A DNA stretch of 64,000 nt from Akebia trifoliata (GCA_017979445.1 CM030716.1:9795974-9859973), one strand, 5' to 3'. Counted from the stretch's first letter, positions 1-12,155 are shown. Notes: a model not told the origin generated them from the letters alone. Program-made: numbers and translations.

Positions 1-54
1 TCATAGAACTGAATTGGAGGCTACCAAAAATATGAGTTATTCCAACTCGATTTA

Positions 55-660
55 CCTCAGAAATTACTTTTTTAAAAAATATTTCTCCGACCCCGTGTCG
101 ATGCCAGCTCCGTACTGAATTAATTTCTTTTCAAAATGTTTTCCCGACTCCGTGTCGATGCCAGCTCCGTGCTGATGCCAACTCCATGTTGATGCCGACT
201 CCGTGTCGATGCCAGCTCCGTGCTGAGATAATTTCACTTTAATAAATAAATATATATATATATATATATATATATTTTTTTTCCCGACTCCGTGTCGATG
301 CCAGCTCCGTGCTGAGATAATTTCACTTAAAAAAAGTATATATATATTTTCCCGACTCCGTGTCGATGCCAGCTCCGTGCTGATGAAATTACTTTTTCAA
401 AATATTTTCCTGACCCCGCGTCGATGCCAGCTCCGTGCCGATGCCAACTCCGTGTTGATGCCGACTCCGTATCGATGCCAGCTCCGTGCTGAGATAATTC
501 TGCTTCCAAAATGTTCTTCCGACTCCGTGTCGATACCAGCTCCGTGCTGATGCCAACTCCGTGTTGATGCCGACTCCGTGTCGATGCCAGCCCTGCGCTG
601 ATGTAATTCTTTTGTAAAATATTTTACCAACTCTGTGTTGATACCAGCTCCGCAGCGAGC
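55..660. repeat. GC-rich minisatellite, ~17-bp units, in the retroelement leader
   Basis: Runs of a degenerate 17-bp unit (type GCCAGCTCCGTGCTGAT, alternating with variants GCCGACTCCGTGTCGAT and GCCAACTCCGTGTTGAT) occur in blocks of two to six. The blocks are separated by AT-rich spacers at about 105-150, 230-285, 310-350, 385-410, 493-520 and 605-635, giving a higher-order period of roughly 85-125 bp. One spacer contains a TA run (250-273). Open frames on the minus strand here are only read-through of the repeat and are not genes. Tandem arrays in untranslated parts of Tat/Ogre elements are known to vary between copies and to seed satellites. Confidence 0.9.
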
Positions 661-843
661 AATTACCATTTCGTCAAAAACTCACAATAAACAACTTTAC
701 CTGATCTAATAAAACATCATGCATCCTCATTTTTTGTGAATAAGATAGTAACACTTGGTTGTCTGTATCAACAGGTGCCCAAACGAAAGAAATACAAGCA
801 GCCAGAAGTGCTTCCCTATTTTCTCCGGTCATCCGCCGTCACC

Positions 844-3800
844 ATGAGTTCTTCCGAACCAACACAACCTCCAGTGACCGAAGCATCAGGTATCGACCCG
901 CAGATAACAACACTACTAAAGATAATCGAAAGGCAAGAAAAAATAGTCAGTACTGTGTTAGCCAACGCCAGCATCCTACAAGGGCAAACGGTACAACAGC
1001 ACGCATCCGGGTCGAATCAAGAGTTACCTGAACAACCTCCGCAGGGACCCCAAACTACGATGCCACCTGCAATACCTGAATACCAAGGGCCCCCGCTTTA
1101 TATTCCGCAGAATCGACCGCCCCCAGTGGTCATTCCCGACGATGAATGCGAGTACAGAGCTACGAAAGCCAAAAGCGCAACAGACGAAAAATTGGCGCAG
1201 CAGATCGAATCTCTACAGGAAGAGATGAGGAGAATGAAGGGCCTCAACACTATGAGCGGAACCCGATTCAAGGATTTGTGCTTCTACCCTAATGCTCAAC
1301 TGCCGGCCAAGTTCAAATGCCCAGAGTTTGAAAAATATAACGGAGTAGGGTGTCCGCTGTCGCATCTGAAATTGTATTGTGGTTCCATGTGCCAGTACGG
1401 CGAGGATGATAGGTTGTTGGTACAATTGTTTCAAAGGAGCTTAATCGGGCCGGCGCTCAAATGGTTTTCTGGACTAGATCACTCGCTCATTAAGAATTGG
1501 CAAGACTTAGCCGAAATGTTCTGGCAAAATTACCGGTTCAATACTGATGTAGGGTTAGATCGAAATGACATGGCCAAAATGACAAGGAAGCAGAGGGAGA
1601 CAGTGAAGGAATATGCCCAGAGATGGTGAGAATCTGCCTCACAAGTAAGGCCCGCAATGACAGAACAAGAGATGAATACTACGTTCATCTCAACACTAGG
1701 GCACGCCTTCTACACTCATCTGGTGGGACACACCACAGGCACATTCTCGAACCTAGTACAAGTGGTAGATAGGGTCGAGGACGAAATCCGAACCGGTCTG
1801 ATCTTCGATTTCACGAGTCTAGGGGCAACAACGGGAATCCCTCCTCAGAGAAAGCCAGTGCCTCTAGGAAAGAAGAGGGAAGAGACTCAGGTCAATAACG
1901 TACAGCCAAACCGACCCCTCTTCATTCCTTCACCGGCACCGAGACCGCCAACACCGACAACTTCATGGGCACCAGCACCGCCAACATGGAATCCTCCCCC
2001 TCAAAATCAATTCAGGGCAAATCCTCCACCAGTTGCACAGCAGGCACCACCATACGGGCAGAACCAGCAGGCACGACCCAACAGAGTAAATAGGGTGTTT
2101 ACCAGGTTACCCATGACATTATCAGAATTACTGCCACTCCTACTCAGGGGTGAGTATCTTACAAAACGCCCACCAAATCCGGAGGCTGCCAAAGGACCAG
2201 GATACAACCCCAATTTATTCTGCGAATTCCACATGGGTGCACCAGGGCACTCTACGGACCAATGCTGGCAGCTTAAGCATCAAGTACAGAACCTAATTGA
2301 TAAAAAGGCCCTCATCCTAGATGGGCCTGCCAACCCACCCCAGCAACAGAATGTCAATCAAAACCCCCTACCCACTCACAATGGGGAAGGGAGTGGGCAT
2401 AGGGTAAATGTCGTCTACGGAGAGCTCGACTTCAATCCTTCGGATCTGATAGCACCGGTAGGAGCAAAAATTAGGGTCCACTTAACCCAGGAGCTAAAGA
2501 TATCATCAGTCAACACAGTCAACAACTACACAACCAATCCACCTCCACATCCACAATTACCTCTCAGAATGGCCGACCTTACCATACATCCCACTCATCA
2601 AAATGCTGCTACTCGGCCACCTCTAGTCATACCTTGCGAATCACCCAACCATCAAAGTCCAACCCGACCCCCCCTGGTTATACCGTGTACGTCGCCATAT
2701 TCACAAAGATCAACCCGACCTCCCCTTCACGTACCCTACGTCCCATCCCCACGTCCACCACTCGTCATTCCATACACCACCACTGCCTCCAAACCATCAC
2801 CGCCACCCCTCATCCTCAACATGAAACCCGATCCACCCCCCATAATCATACGCTCACCCAAACCATTCCCCTATAACTCCAAACAGGCAGTCCCCTGGAG
2901 CTATGAGACCACCATCACCACCACCATGGGGATCGAAACAGTGAAAGCAACAGTAGTGGCAGATATCGACCATACGACAAGGGTAGAAAAATGCCAAAAT
3001 TTACCAGGGAATGGGGAAAACATCGGGGCAGAAGAGGCCGAAGAGGGGACAGATGAAGAAAAAAGAAAAGCAAAGGGGAAGGGTAAGCTGTATAAGGAGG
3101 AGAAAACAGAAGAAAAGGCAAAGGTCACCGACAAGGAAGCTGCAGACTTCATTAAGCTCATCCTTAAGTGCGAGCACAACGCAGTAGACAGATTAAACAA
3201 ACAGCCAGCTCAGATTAGTATCCTAGGACTAATGCAAAAATCAGAAGAACACCAGGAGGCACTGCTGAGAGTTTTGGGAAAATCACATGTACCTTCAACC
3301 ACGACACCATCACAGTTGGAACAAACAGTCGGCCAGATCATGGCCCCCAACCCTATTATTTTCACAGAGAATGAATTCACGCCTGAGGGGACGGGGCATG
3401 TCGAACCACTGAACGCCCTGGTCATATACAAGGGCATGATGGTCGCCAGAGTATTAATCGATAATGGCTCAGCACTTAACGTCTGTCCACTTGAAACATT
3501 CCGGAAGCTCAACGCTGACTGGTCATATGTGAAACCCAATAATAAGGTTGTCCGAGGCTTCGACAGTTCGAGAAGGGGTTCCCTGGGAGAGGTGGATTTA
3601 CCTATCACAATAGGTCCTTGCACCTTCGAAATAACATTTGAAGTCATGGAAATACCAACGACATTCAACCTGTTACTGGGCAGACCTTGGATCCACATTG
3701 CCGGAGCTGTACCTTCCTCGTTGCACCAAAGAGTCAAATTTATCATGGGGCAGAGGATGATATCGGTATTGGCAGAGAACCTTATTCCAGCTGGGAGAGC

Positions 3801-4125
3801 TCCAGATGTGCCATTCATTGATATAGAGATGACGAAAGATAAAACACTCTACCATTCGTACCAATTCGCGGCTGTCAATCACATCGAGAAGGGGAAGGAA
3901 AAGGTAAGGGCAAAGCTATCAAGGGCAAACCTTATGGTTGGTCGGATCATGAAAAGATCGGGATACCGACCCAAGCAAGGGTTGGGACCGGGAGGAAGAG
4001 GAAGGGCTACACCGGTCGAAGCCATGAAGCATATTCCTTACTTTGGTTTAGGGTTTAGACCCACAAAGAGGGATATCGTCGAAATGAATGACAAGAAAAA
4101 AGAACTTCGGCTAGCAAGAAAGTAA
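844..4125 (+). pseudogene. gag-protease region with G-patch-like tail, one internal stop
   Basis: The start chosen is the ATG at 844, with A at -3. The same frame stays open upstream to 736 but has no other ATG. Gag core (about 1300-1800) has the retrotransposon-gag signature with ALKWFSGL and a QRETVKEYAQRW block. A TGA at 1627-1629 stops the frame directly after that block, and the frame continues unchanged afterwards. A zinc-knuckle-like motif C-x2-H-x5-H-x4-C starts at 2221. A proline-rich stretch with four RPPLVIP-like repeats spans 2610-2790. Retropepsin follows, with the catalytic motif LIDNGSALN (Asp codon 3460-3462) and the LLLGRPW flap/strand near 3675. A glycine-rich G-patch-like segment (GYRPKQGLGPGG) lies at about 3960-4050. 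TAA at 4123-4125 ends the frame, possibly inside an intron (see 4122-4199). Gag forms the particle and protease cuts the polyprotein; this copy is broken at 1627. Confidence 0.9.
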
Positions 4126-4199
4126 AACCGTGATCCGGACGTCTAGAATCTGGGCCGAGTCCCTCACATCAGTGTTAGCTTTCTGAAGTCCCATATCAG
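4122..4199 (+). other. Putative 78-nt intron between protease and linker
   Basis: A donor-like AAA|GTAAAA at 4121/4122 and an acceptor-like CATATCAG at 4199 bracket 78 nt containing both in-frame stops (TAA 4123, TAG 4144). Removing it keeps the frame, because the exon ends on codon base 2 and resumes on base 3. Ogre elements are known to splice an intron between the protease and RT regions. An alternative is the longer pair GTAAAT at 4246 to the CAG at 4765-4767, which is also phase-compatible. No transcript supports either choice. Confidence 0.4.
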
Positions 4200-4638
4200 A
4201 CCTAACGACTTATCAGAACCGCCATCAGCAAAAAAGCCAAAAACGGTAAATCCTGAACCAGTGAACATTCAAGAAGACCCAATCATAAAGTCCCAATCAT
4301 CCTTCGAAGAAGGCATTGATGTTCTATTCAATGGGGATTCCGATGAAAGTCCATCAAAAACTGCTCCAAAGCATACTAAAGTGGAGGTTACTACCAACCA
4401 AGAGAACAACTCACCCTTTTCATCAGGGATTGACTGGGCATCAGTCATCATCCCACCAAGCTTGGGAGGGATTATGCCCCAACCTGACAACAATCAATCG
4501 GAGATCATGGTCATCTCCGAACCACTAACCAAATCATCCAACGAATCACTTGTTCATCTCATCCGCCCCCTCAAAGAAGGGGAGACATTGCACAACTGGG
4601 AGGAATTCCCACTGACACTTGAGGCGATTGAGGCCTAA
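4200..4638 (+). CDS. Acidic linker of the polyprotein between protease and RT
   Basis: This open stretch is in the same frame as gag-protease and encodes about 145 residues rich in Asp, Glu, Ser and Pro with no enzymatic motif that I recognise. It ends in a TAA next to a run of ten A (4637-4646). A coding-looking acidic segment (MPLSDINLPEDHDEPSS) continues in frame +2 from 4646, so a slip in the A run is the simplest explanation of the end. Spacers between protease and RT in Tat elements are variable in sequence. It could equally be intronic if the longer splice pair (4246/4767) is the real one. Confidence 0.45.
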
Positions 4639-4767
4639 AAAAAAAATGCCGTTAAGCGACATCAATTTGCCCGAGGATCATGATGAGCCCTCATCCTCGG
4701 GTGAAAACTGTTTTGGGGGCTCCCTACCTTTATTAACAAGATTGCATAGTTGTTCTTCTTATTTCAG
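4639..4767 (+). other. Broken or spliced junction before RT, with a strong 3' splice acceptor
   Basis: No single frame crosses this segment. Frame 1 is closed by several stops (last at 4747-4749), while frame 2 is open to 4873. At 4750-4767 a pyrimidine-rich stretch ends in TTATTTCAG, a textbook plant acceptor, and the RT frame is open from 4768 onward. This matches the known intron of Ogre elements. The A-rich, slippage-prone repeat at 4785-4890 is a second possible site of the frame change. Confidence 0.5.
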
Positions 4768-7700
4768 GTATCCAGAAAATCACAAAAAAACAAATATTTC
4801 TCAAAAGGCAAAAAAATCAAAAATTTCTCAAAAATCAAAAAAATCAAAAAGCTTTCAAAATCCAAAAAAATAGATATTTTTAAAAAAAAAGAGTTTTTAA
4901 GGGATCTGTCTCCATCAAATGAGTATTCAGATAAAATAGAGTTTGAAAGGGATGAGTATGATTTCAATCTTGAACTCGACTTCGACCTCATGGGGATAGA
5001 AGAAGAGTCTGAGGACGAAATTGAATACCCACCCAAAGAAATCAAAGACTTGGTAGAACGCCACGAAAGAGGTGTTCAGTCAAACATCGAGGATACAAAC
5101 TCAATTAATCTCGGTACCGAAGAGGACCCACGAATTGTCAAAATTGGAGCTTTACTAACATCACAACAAAAAAGGGAAATGGTCGAGTTTCTACGAAATT
5201 ATCAGGACTTCTTAGCATGGTCATACAGAGATATGCCGGGGTTAGATACAGATCTCGTTGTACACAAGCTACCCATTGCTTCCGAAAGTAAGCCAATCAA
5301 ACAGAAGTTGAGAAGACTGAAACCAGAATGGACCCTCAAGGTCAAAGATGAGGTCATGAAGCAATTCAAAACAGGGTTTCTTGCAGTCTCTACGTACCCG
5401 GAGTGGCTAGCTAACATTGTACCAGTACCCAAGAAGGACGGAAAAGTACGCATGTGTGTTGACTATCGAGACTTGAACAAGGCCAGCCCTAAGGATGATT
5501 TTCCACTTCCACACATCGACACTCTAGTCGATAGTACAGCAGGGCACGGCATGTTCTCATTCATTGATGGCGTCTCAGGCTATAACCAGATAAAGATGGC
5601 AGAAGAAGACCAAGAAAAGACAGCATTCATCACACCATGGGGTACTTTCCACTACAAAGTCATGCCGTTCGGGTTAAAGAACGCGGGGGCGACTTACCAA
5701 CGGGCGATGACCGCGTTATTCCATGACATGATCCATAAAGAAATGGAGGTCTACGTAGATGACATGATCGCTAAGTCTGGCATTGAGGAAAATCATCTGG
5801 TCAATCTAAAGAAGTTGTTCGACAGGCTGAGAAAGTACAGCTTAAGGCTAAATCCAGCAAAATGCGTATTCGGGGCAACATCGGGCAAGCTGCTGGGATT
5901 CGTCGTCAGCAGAAGGGGCATTGAAATAGATCCGACAAAGACTAAATATATCCTGGAAATGAAGGCACCCGTTACAGAAAAAGACGTTCGGGGCTTTCTG
6001 GGAAGGATACAATACATTAGCCGTTTCATTGCTCAGCTCACGCCTATCTGTGAGCCAGTCTTCAAGCTATTAAGGAAAGATACGCCGAAGAAGTGGAACA
6101 AAGACTGTCAAGAAGCATTTGATAAAATCAAGCAATATCTGCTCAATCCACCAGTCTTAGTCCCTCCTACGCCAGGACGACCTCTGTTAATGTACATCTC
6201 AGTGCAGGAAACATCTATGGGGTGTGTGCTAGGACAACACGATGAATCAGGGCGGAAAGAACATGCCATCTATTATCTCAGCAAGAAATTCACTGATTAC
6301 GAAGCAAAATACTCGACACTCGAAAAGACTTGCTGTGCATTGGTTTGGGCATCTCAACGACTACGTCATTATTTGCTCAGCTACTCGACTATGCTTATCG
6401 CTAGGATGGACCCCCTGAAGTACCTATTCGAAAAACCAGCACTAACAGGCCGCACAGCGAAATGGCAGTTATTATTATCAGAATTCGACATCACCTACGT
6501 CACCCAAAAAGCCATCAAAGGGCAAGCCATCGCTGACCACCTCGCCAAGCACCCGTTGTCTGATTATGAGCCGTTAAAAACAAATTTCCCGGATGAAGCC
6601 ATACTATTTGTCGAGATAGAAAACAATGATAACGTAGAACCTGGTTGGAAAATGTACTTCGACGGAGCAGCTAATTAGAAAGGAAATGGAGTAGGGGCAG
6701 TCTTGATTAAACCAGACAGATCCCATGTACCGATCGCAATCAGATTGAAATTCCAATGCTCTAACAACGAAGCCGAATACGAAGCATGCATAGCAGGGTT
6801 AAAAGCAGCATTAGATCTTAAAGCAGACGAGATTGATGTTTTCGGAGATTCAAGCCTGGTAGTCTATCAGACGACTGGAGAATGGAAAACTCAAGAACAG
6901 AGACTGGTCCCTTACCACGAATATCTAGAGGAACTAAGCTCACACTTTAACAGAATCTCATTCACCTACATGCCTAGAGCGAAGAACCAGTTCGCCGATG
7001 CACTAGCTACCCTTGCTTCCATGATTAGTATCTTAGAAGATCTGGTCATCGACCCGATTGAGATTGGAATTCAGGACGAGCCAGCCTATTGTCTACCCGT
7101 CGAGGTAGAAGAACCTGAAGAAAAACCTTGGTATTCAGACCTTAAAGCATATCTCGAAGATCGAACCCTTCCCTCGGATGCAACGCCTAACGATCGCAGA
7201 ACTATTCAGAGATTGGCAGGGCAATTTTTTATCAGCAATGGCATTCTGTATAAAAAGTCACACCACGAGATCTTACTCCGATGCGTGACAGAAGCCGAAG
7301 CGAAGCGATTAATGGAGACTGTACACGGTGGAGTATGTGGACCTCACATGAATGGCCACATGCTAGCAAAGAAGATCATGCGGATGGGGTACTATTGGTC
7401 GACAATGGAAAGTGATTGCTATCAGCATGTTCGCAAATGCCATTTATGCCAAATCTACGCCAACAAGATCAATGCTCCGCCCTCGGAGCTGCATAATATG
7501 ATTTCGCCTTGGCCTTTCTCCCTTTGGGGAATGGATGTCATCGGGCCAATCTCACCAAAAGCTGCAAATGGACATCGTTTCATCCTAGTGGCTATCGATT
7601 ACTTCACCAAATGGGTAGAAGCTGCTTCATATGCCAACGTCACCAAAAACAACGTCCTGAAGTTTGTCAAGAACAACATTGTCTGCAGATATGGGCTTCC

Positions 7701-8376
7701 CAGCGGGCTAGTAACTGATAACGCTAAGAACTTCAAGAACAGGGATATGGTCAAGATGTGCGAAGATTTCCAGATCACTCATCACAACTCGGTACCATAC
7801 AGACCTAAAATGAACGGAGCAGTTGAGGCAGCCAACAAAAATATTAAGAAAATTATCGAGAAGATGGCAATTACATACAAGGACTGGCACGACATGTTGC
7901 CTTTTGCACTCCATGCCTATCGAACTTCGTTCAGAACCTCGATTGGGGCAACTCCATATTCATTGGTCTACGGAATGGAAGTAGTCTTACCCGTAGAGGT
8001 TGAGATTCCCTCCCTCCGAATCTTAAAAGAAGCAGAATTAGATGAAACCGAATGAATTCAAGCTCGGTTCGACCAGTTAAATCTAATCGAAGAAAAGCGG
8101 CTTGCAGCCATCTGCCATGGGCAAATTTATCAGAGACGAATAGCTCGTGCCTACAACAAGAAAGTCAAGCCTAGGGATTTCTCGCCAGGAGACCTTGTAT
8201 TGAAGAAGATTTTGCCAATCCAAGAAGACGCCAGAGGAAAATTCAGATCGAACTATGAGGGACCATTCATCGTGAAAAAGGTGATGACGGGAGGAGCTCT
8301 GATCCTTACGGAGATGGATGGACAAGTCTTCCTGCAACCGATCAATGCTGACACCGTCAAAAAATACTACGCCTAA
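4768..8376 (+). pseudogene. pol: RT, RNase H, archaeal-type RNase H, integrase; two internal stops
   Basis: RT spans about 5290-5800 with the catalytic YVDDM box (Asp codons 5758-5763) and the VPKKDGKVRMCVDYRDLN block. The usual gypsy RNase H follows to about 6550. A second RNase H (6650-7010) keeps all four acidic active-site positions: FDGAAN, NNEAEYEA, FGDSS and FADALA. This duplicated, archaeal-like RNase H is typical of the Tat group. A TAG at 6676-6678 stops the frame four codons after the first catalytic Asp. Integrase (7310-8376) has the HHCC zinc site (VHGGVCGPHMNGH ... CHLC) and the DDE triad in GMDVIG, VTDNAKNF and GAVEAANK. A TGA at 8053-8055 cuts off its C-terminal DNA-binding part, which continues in the same frame to TAA at 8374-8376. 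All domains share frame 1, so the breaks are point mutations, not rearrangements. Confidence 0.92.
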
Positions 8377-9764
8377 AAACTGACCCTAAGATGACGAAAT
8401 GCCATCTTTGCTATTCTAAACCAACAAATCTAACCTTAGTCAACCCTTTTTGAGCCATCACGTTCATTTCTTAACCTAAGACTGGGGTAAGTCAACAAAA
8501 AAAAAATCATCATCAAAGCAAAAGCATCAACATACTCCTGGCCCGCATGAGGATAAACTGTGAACGGCTAAAAATATATATATAAAAAAAAAAGAAGTCA
8601 AAAACTCGGACACTTGATCTGAGCTCGACCCAAATCTCCAGCCTAAACAAGTTCGAGAGACGCTGGGAAGAGACACAGATCACCTTTTCGAAACAAAAAT
8701 AGACAAGCCCCATATATCCAGACCTTAATCCTTTTTGTAACCTTCCACCACCACTAGCCTAGGCCAACGTTTCGTCCTAACAAAAGTCCTTTTCGATCAG
8801 GGAATGTTCTAGGGCAACCCATGACAATGACAGCATCAATGATCTTGCGACTTGATCCGGACCTCAAGCCTTATTAGTCGTTGGAAGACGCGAGAGGGGA
8901 ATCCAGGTCGGATATTCGAAAAAAAAAGAAGAGTACTCGAAGTGTAGAGTAGCCGATCTTGCGGCTCAACTTGAGTCGTCAAACCACGAATAGTTGTCAG
9001 CAAACTCGAGAGGGGAATCCAGATCTATTACTCGAGAAAGAGTGCCACTACAAGAGTAGAGTCGCCGATCTCGCAGCTCAACTTGAGTCACCAAGCCACA
9101 GAGACTCCGAACAGAATTGTAATGTAAAAATCTAAAGATACAAGCATAGTCCGAAAGGGCATAGTGAAAATTCGAAAGGGCGCTATGAGTAAAAGAATCA
9201 GACTATGGCAAGATCAAAGCCACCGGCACGATGAAAATCCCAAAAAGGACGTCGATGCACAAAAATGTGGAAACCGGGTCTGGTGAAAACCGTAACTGGC
9301 ACCAGGGGCAATAAGGGTTAAAAAAAAAAAAAACTCCTGGCCCGCAAGAGTATAAACTGTGAACGGCAAAATCCATCCAAAACTCCGAGACCCCAAACGA
9401 ATAACCTTCCGATACCAGGGCACTGGGAATGATTCTAAAGGAACCAAAAGAATAATTGGCATCTATATCACCTGTGTTGGGCAAAAACACCAAAATCGTC
9501 ACGACCAAAGGTTTTACAAACTCTGAATTTATCGTACTCACTTGATAAAGACATTTCACAAAATTGCATTTCAAAACTACTATTTTGGCCAATGACGACA
9601 AATCTAGGACGTATTCAACAAAACCTCGAGTTTTCAAGAACAATCGATATACCTGAGGCCAAGTAAATACAAAACCTATTTTCTTTGCATTAATCCTTCA
9701 ACATTTTGCATACACCCGTATAAGGAAAAGAAGAAAAAAAAAAGAGTGAATACAACGCAGTCAA
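8377..9764 (+). other. Non-coding 3' region after integrase, with internal repeats
   Basis: I see no protein-coding stretch on either strand. A 40-bp sequence (ACTCCTGGCCCGCATGAGGA...) at 8534-8573 recurs with few changes at 9333-9372. Two tandem copies of a ~116-bp unit lie at 8891-9115. Several poly-A runs are present (for example 9320-9333). Such repeat-rich sequence between integrase and the accessory genes is common in Tat/Ogre elements. Confidence 0.7.
8891..9115. repeat. Two tandem copies of a ~116-bp unit
   Basis: Both copies begin CGAGAGGGGAATCCAG (8891 and 9007) and share GAGTAG or AGAGTCGCCGATCT-type middles and a CTCAACTTGAGTC segment. A partial third copy precedes them at about 8848-8890. 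Confidence 0.8.
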
Positions 9765-11364
9765 TCAAATGTCATGGTGAGAAATGAAAAATGAGTCAAG
9801 GCGTTCCTCCAAAGCACGGATCCGGGCAGCCTGACTCACCATCACTTTCTCGGCATCTGAAGCATCACGACTCACCAAGTATGCCGCAAAATCCTCAAAA
9901 TGAGGACACTGGGCAAGCCGATCCCTCAACTCATCAACCTCAGCTCGAAGCCTAGCCACTTCATTACCATCACTACTTCCGGACTGGGCAAGGGCAGACG
10001 TCAGTCGAGCAATCTCTTCCTGCATCTTCTTTTCGGATTTGAGCCAAATAGCCTGAATTCGACGATGATCAGTTTGAGACTCCTCAACTCGATCTCGGTA
10101 ATCAAAGAAAGATGAGGCGCCGGGGCGTGTCCGAGGAACTATGGATACCGATGGCCTCCCAGAAACAAGCTCTCGAATCCAATGCAAGTATGCCGGGAAC
10201 TGGTGTGCTGCAAAGACGGGTCGACTCAGAACCTCAACCCGATCCCATTCTTTCATGAGTCGACTCAAAAGTACAGTCGACAACGGACCAACCAACTCAC
10301 TAAAATTTTCCGGGAGGAGGACGCCTTGGTCATAGCCAAATTGACGAAGAACCCGAAGTGGTACATAATGAGTTGCCTCGTGAAGACCAATCAAAATAAG
10401 GAAACGAGCCCCATCAAAAGCAATCACGGGGGACCCTCGAGGTTGGAAGGCACCAACCCATCTCACTTCCTCATCATCAAGGTTGCCAACAAAAGAATAC
10501 CATTCTTCTTTGCTACCTGAGATGAAAGGAGCAACTCGCTTCGACATCATAAGTACGAGATCAGCATTAACACAAAATGGGCGATTAACCACTTCAGTTG
10601 AAGCCAGATGATCCAGGAACCAGAGCTACAATAACAGGAGCATTCTAAACTTGGGAAACTAATAAATTCAAGTTCAAAATTTTAATCCAAACTAAAATGG
10701 AATTTACCTGCAGGAGGGGAGCACATCCTCGAAAAGTCCGATCACGGCCCAAAGAACAAGTCGTGAGAGATTGGAACATTCCACTCAAAAGCATCGGGGC
10801 CAACCGGCGTCCCTCCCGGACTTGTTGCACAACTTGAATAAGAAAAAGATCTATGGTGTCTCCGCCACCCGGGAACAAGAGTTGACTCACTACCATCAAA
10901 GTGAGAGCATTAAAATGAATCAGAGGCTTCGAGGAATCCGCGAGGCGTTCAACCAAAAAAGATTTGGACATTGTCTTCAAAACTGATCCGCCATCCGGAA
11001 TCTTAAAAATTTTGCGATTTATACCCAAAAAATCGGAAGCCTCACTTCGGAACCCATCACGCAAAGGCGGAATCACGACGGGACCCGATATCTCAAGCCC
11101 CAACAATACTTCAAATTCCTCGATAGTGGGAGTCATTTCATGTACCCCAAACCGAAAAAGATTAAGCTCGGGAATCCAATACCCCAACATAGCCTCAATC
11201 AAACCCCATTGCAATGGGACCTTAGGCAACGAGAGAGTGAACCCCAACTTGTTCAAGCACCATCGAGCTCTATCATCATTGTCCATGCTATCTATCCAAC
11301 TACTCAAAAAAGAATCAACAATGCCATACCTTTTCAAGTTGGGAAGAGTGGATGACACCTCCAT
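9765..11364 (-). CDS. Antisense gene 1: PMD-like protein with C-terminal coiled coil (2 exons)
   Basis: Exon 1 is 11364-10708 (219 codons from ATG at 11364-11362) and exon 2 is 10625-9765 (286 codons plus stop). They are joined across an 82-nt intron with donor CAG|GTAAAT and acceptor TTATTGTAG. The join is in phase and reads CAPLLQ then LWFLDHL, a run typical of this family. Exon 1 carries the plant mobile domain-like signature W...NLFRFGVHEMTPTIEEFEVLLGL. Exon 2 ends in a charged heptad-like region (EKKMQEEIARL ... RLRAEVDELRDRL). PMD proteins of the MAIN/MAIL type act in the plant nucleus, and PMD-like antisense ORFs are known in Tat-group retrotransposons. The role of this copy is unknown. 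No stop interrupts 505 codons although pol on the other strand is dead. A longer open frame upstream of 11364 starts with a weaker context and is probably leader. Confidence 0.85.
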
Positions 11365-12155
11365 AGAACTTGAGAAGAAGCTTTGAAGGAAGAAGAAGAG
11401 TAAAAATCGACCAAAAGTGAAAAAGGAAAGTAAAGGTGAAAGTGAGATGTTAGGGCAGGATGGAAGGTTAAGTAAATCATTCTGGTCCGTGCCCAAAACA
11501 CGGATGCAATCAAAGATAACTCATCCGTGCCAACAATACGGATGAAGCAAGATATGACTAATCCGTTCCTATGGCACGAATAAGACATAAAATACCCTAT
11601 CCGTGCTCTTGGAACGGATGAACATTGAAAAATTCCATCCGTGTTGAAGGCACGGACCAGGACATTCTTCAGCCTTGGGACCCAAATCATTGGAAATGCT
11701 GATAATTCCGGATTACATAATATGCACCTTAGGGCTTAACAATAGAAATTCCTACATGCTCGATAAATGTGTTCAAAACTCGCAAAATTTCTCGAGATAC
11801 ATCGGGCACATAGGAACTCGTCAAGATCATATTAGGGCAGATCAGACATCGAAGGATCACATCACTCACCATGAGTCCCAAACGACTCACACCACTCAAA
11901 AGCACACTCCAGGGGTCCTGGGGACCCTTGTCGCACCCTCTACCCGCCCGTAGATTCATCGACACTCAAGGGGGTTCAAAAGCCCCAATGATCGATATCA
12001 TACCCGAAAAGCTCGAATGAACCGCACATATAGTCATGCAACAAATGCAAAGAATGATAAACATGCAAGCATATGTATATATATAAGTAAACTGTTTACA
12101 AATACGTCTGAGTCTAATACAAGAATGTTTACATATATTGCAAGGTATAATAAGA
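11365..12155. other. Spacer between the two antisense genes; probable promoter/leader of gene 1
   Basis: On the minus strand the stretch just before the gene 1 start is CT-rich, as in plant 5' leaders. It is followed upstream by the palindrome array at 11482-11660. A TA-rich segment at 12070-12090 could hold a TATA element but lies about 700 bp from the start codon. Open frames here look fortuitous. Confidence 0.45.
11482..11660. repeat. Array of CCGTG...CACGG palindromes upstream of antisense gene 1
   Basis: About four imperfect hairpin units of the form ATCCGTGCC-loop-CACGGATGA are spaced 45-50 bp apart. The whole array is bounded by an exact 12-bp inverted repeat, CTGGTCCGTGCC at 11482-11493 and its complement at 11649-11660. 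It ends about 120 bp upstream of the gene 1 start codon. A related array lies upstream of gene 2 (16354-16530). Confidence 0.8.

Noticed and set aside
327..669. Minus-strand open frames rich in SWHRHGAGID repeats
   Set aside because: They are read-through of the 17-bp minisatellite in two frames and carry no domain or start context.
2007..3818. Minus-strand open frames opposite gag-protease
   Set aside because: They are shadows of the coding strand. The sense frame carries recognisable gag and protease motifs over the same bases.
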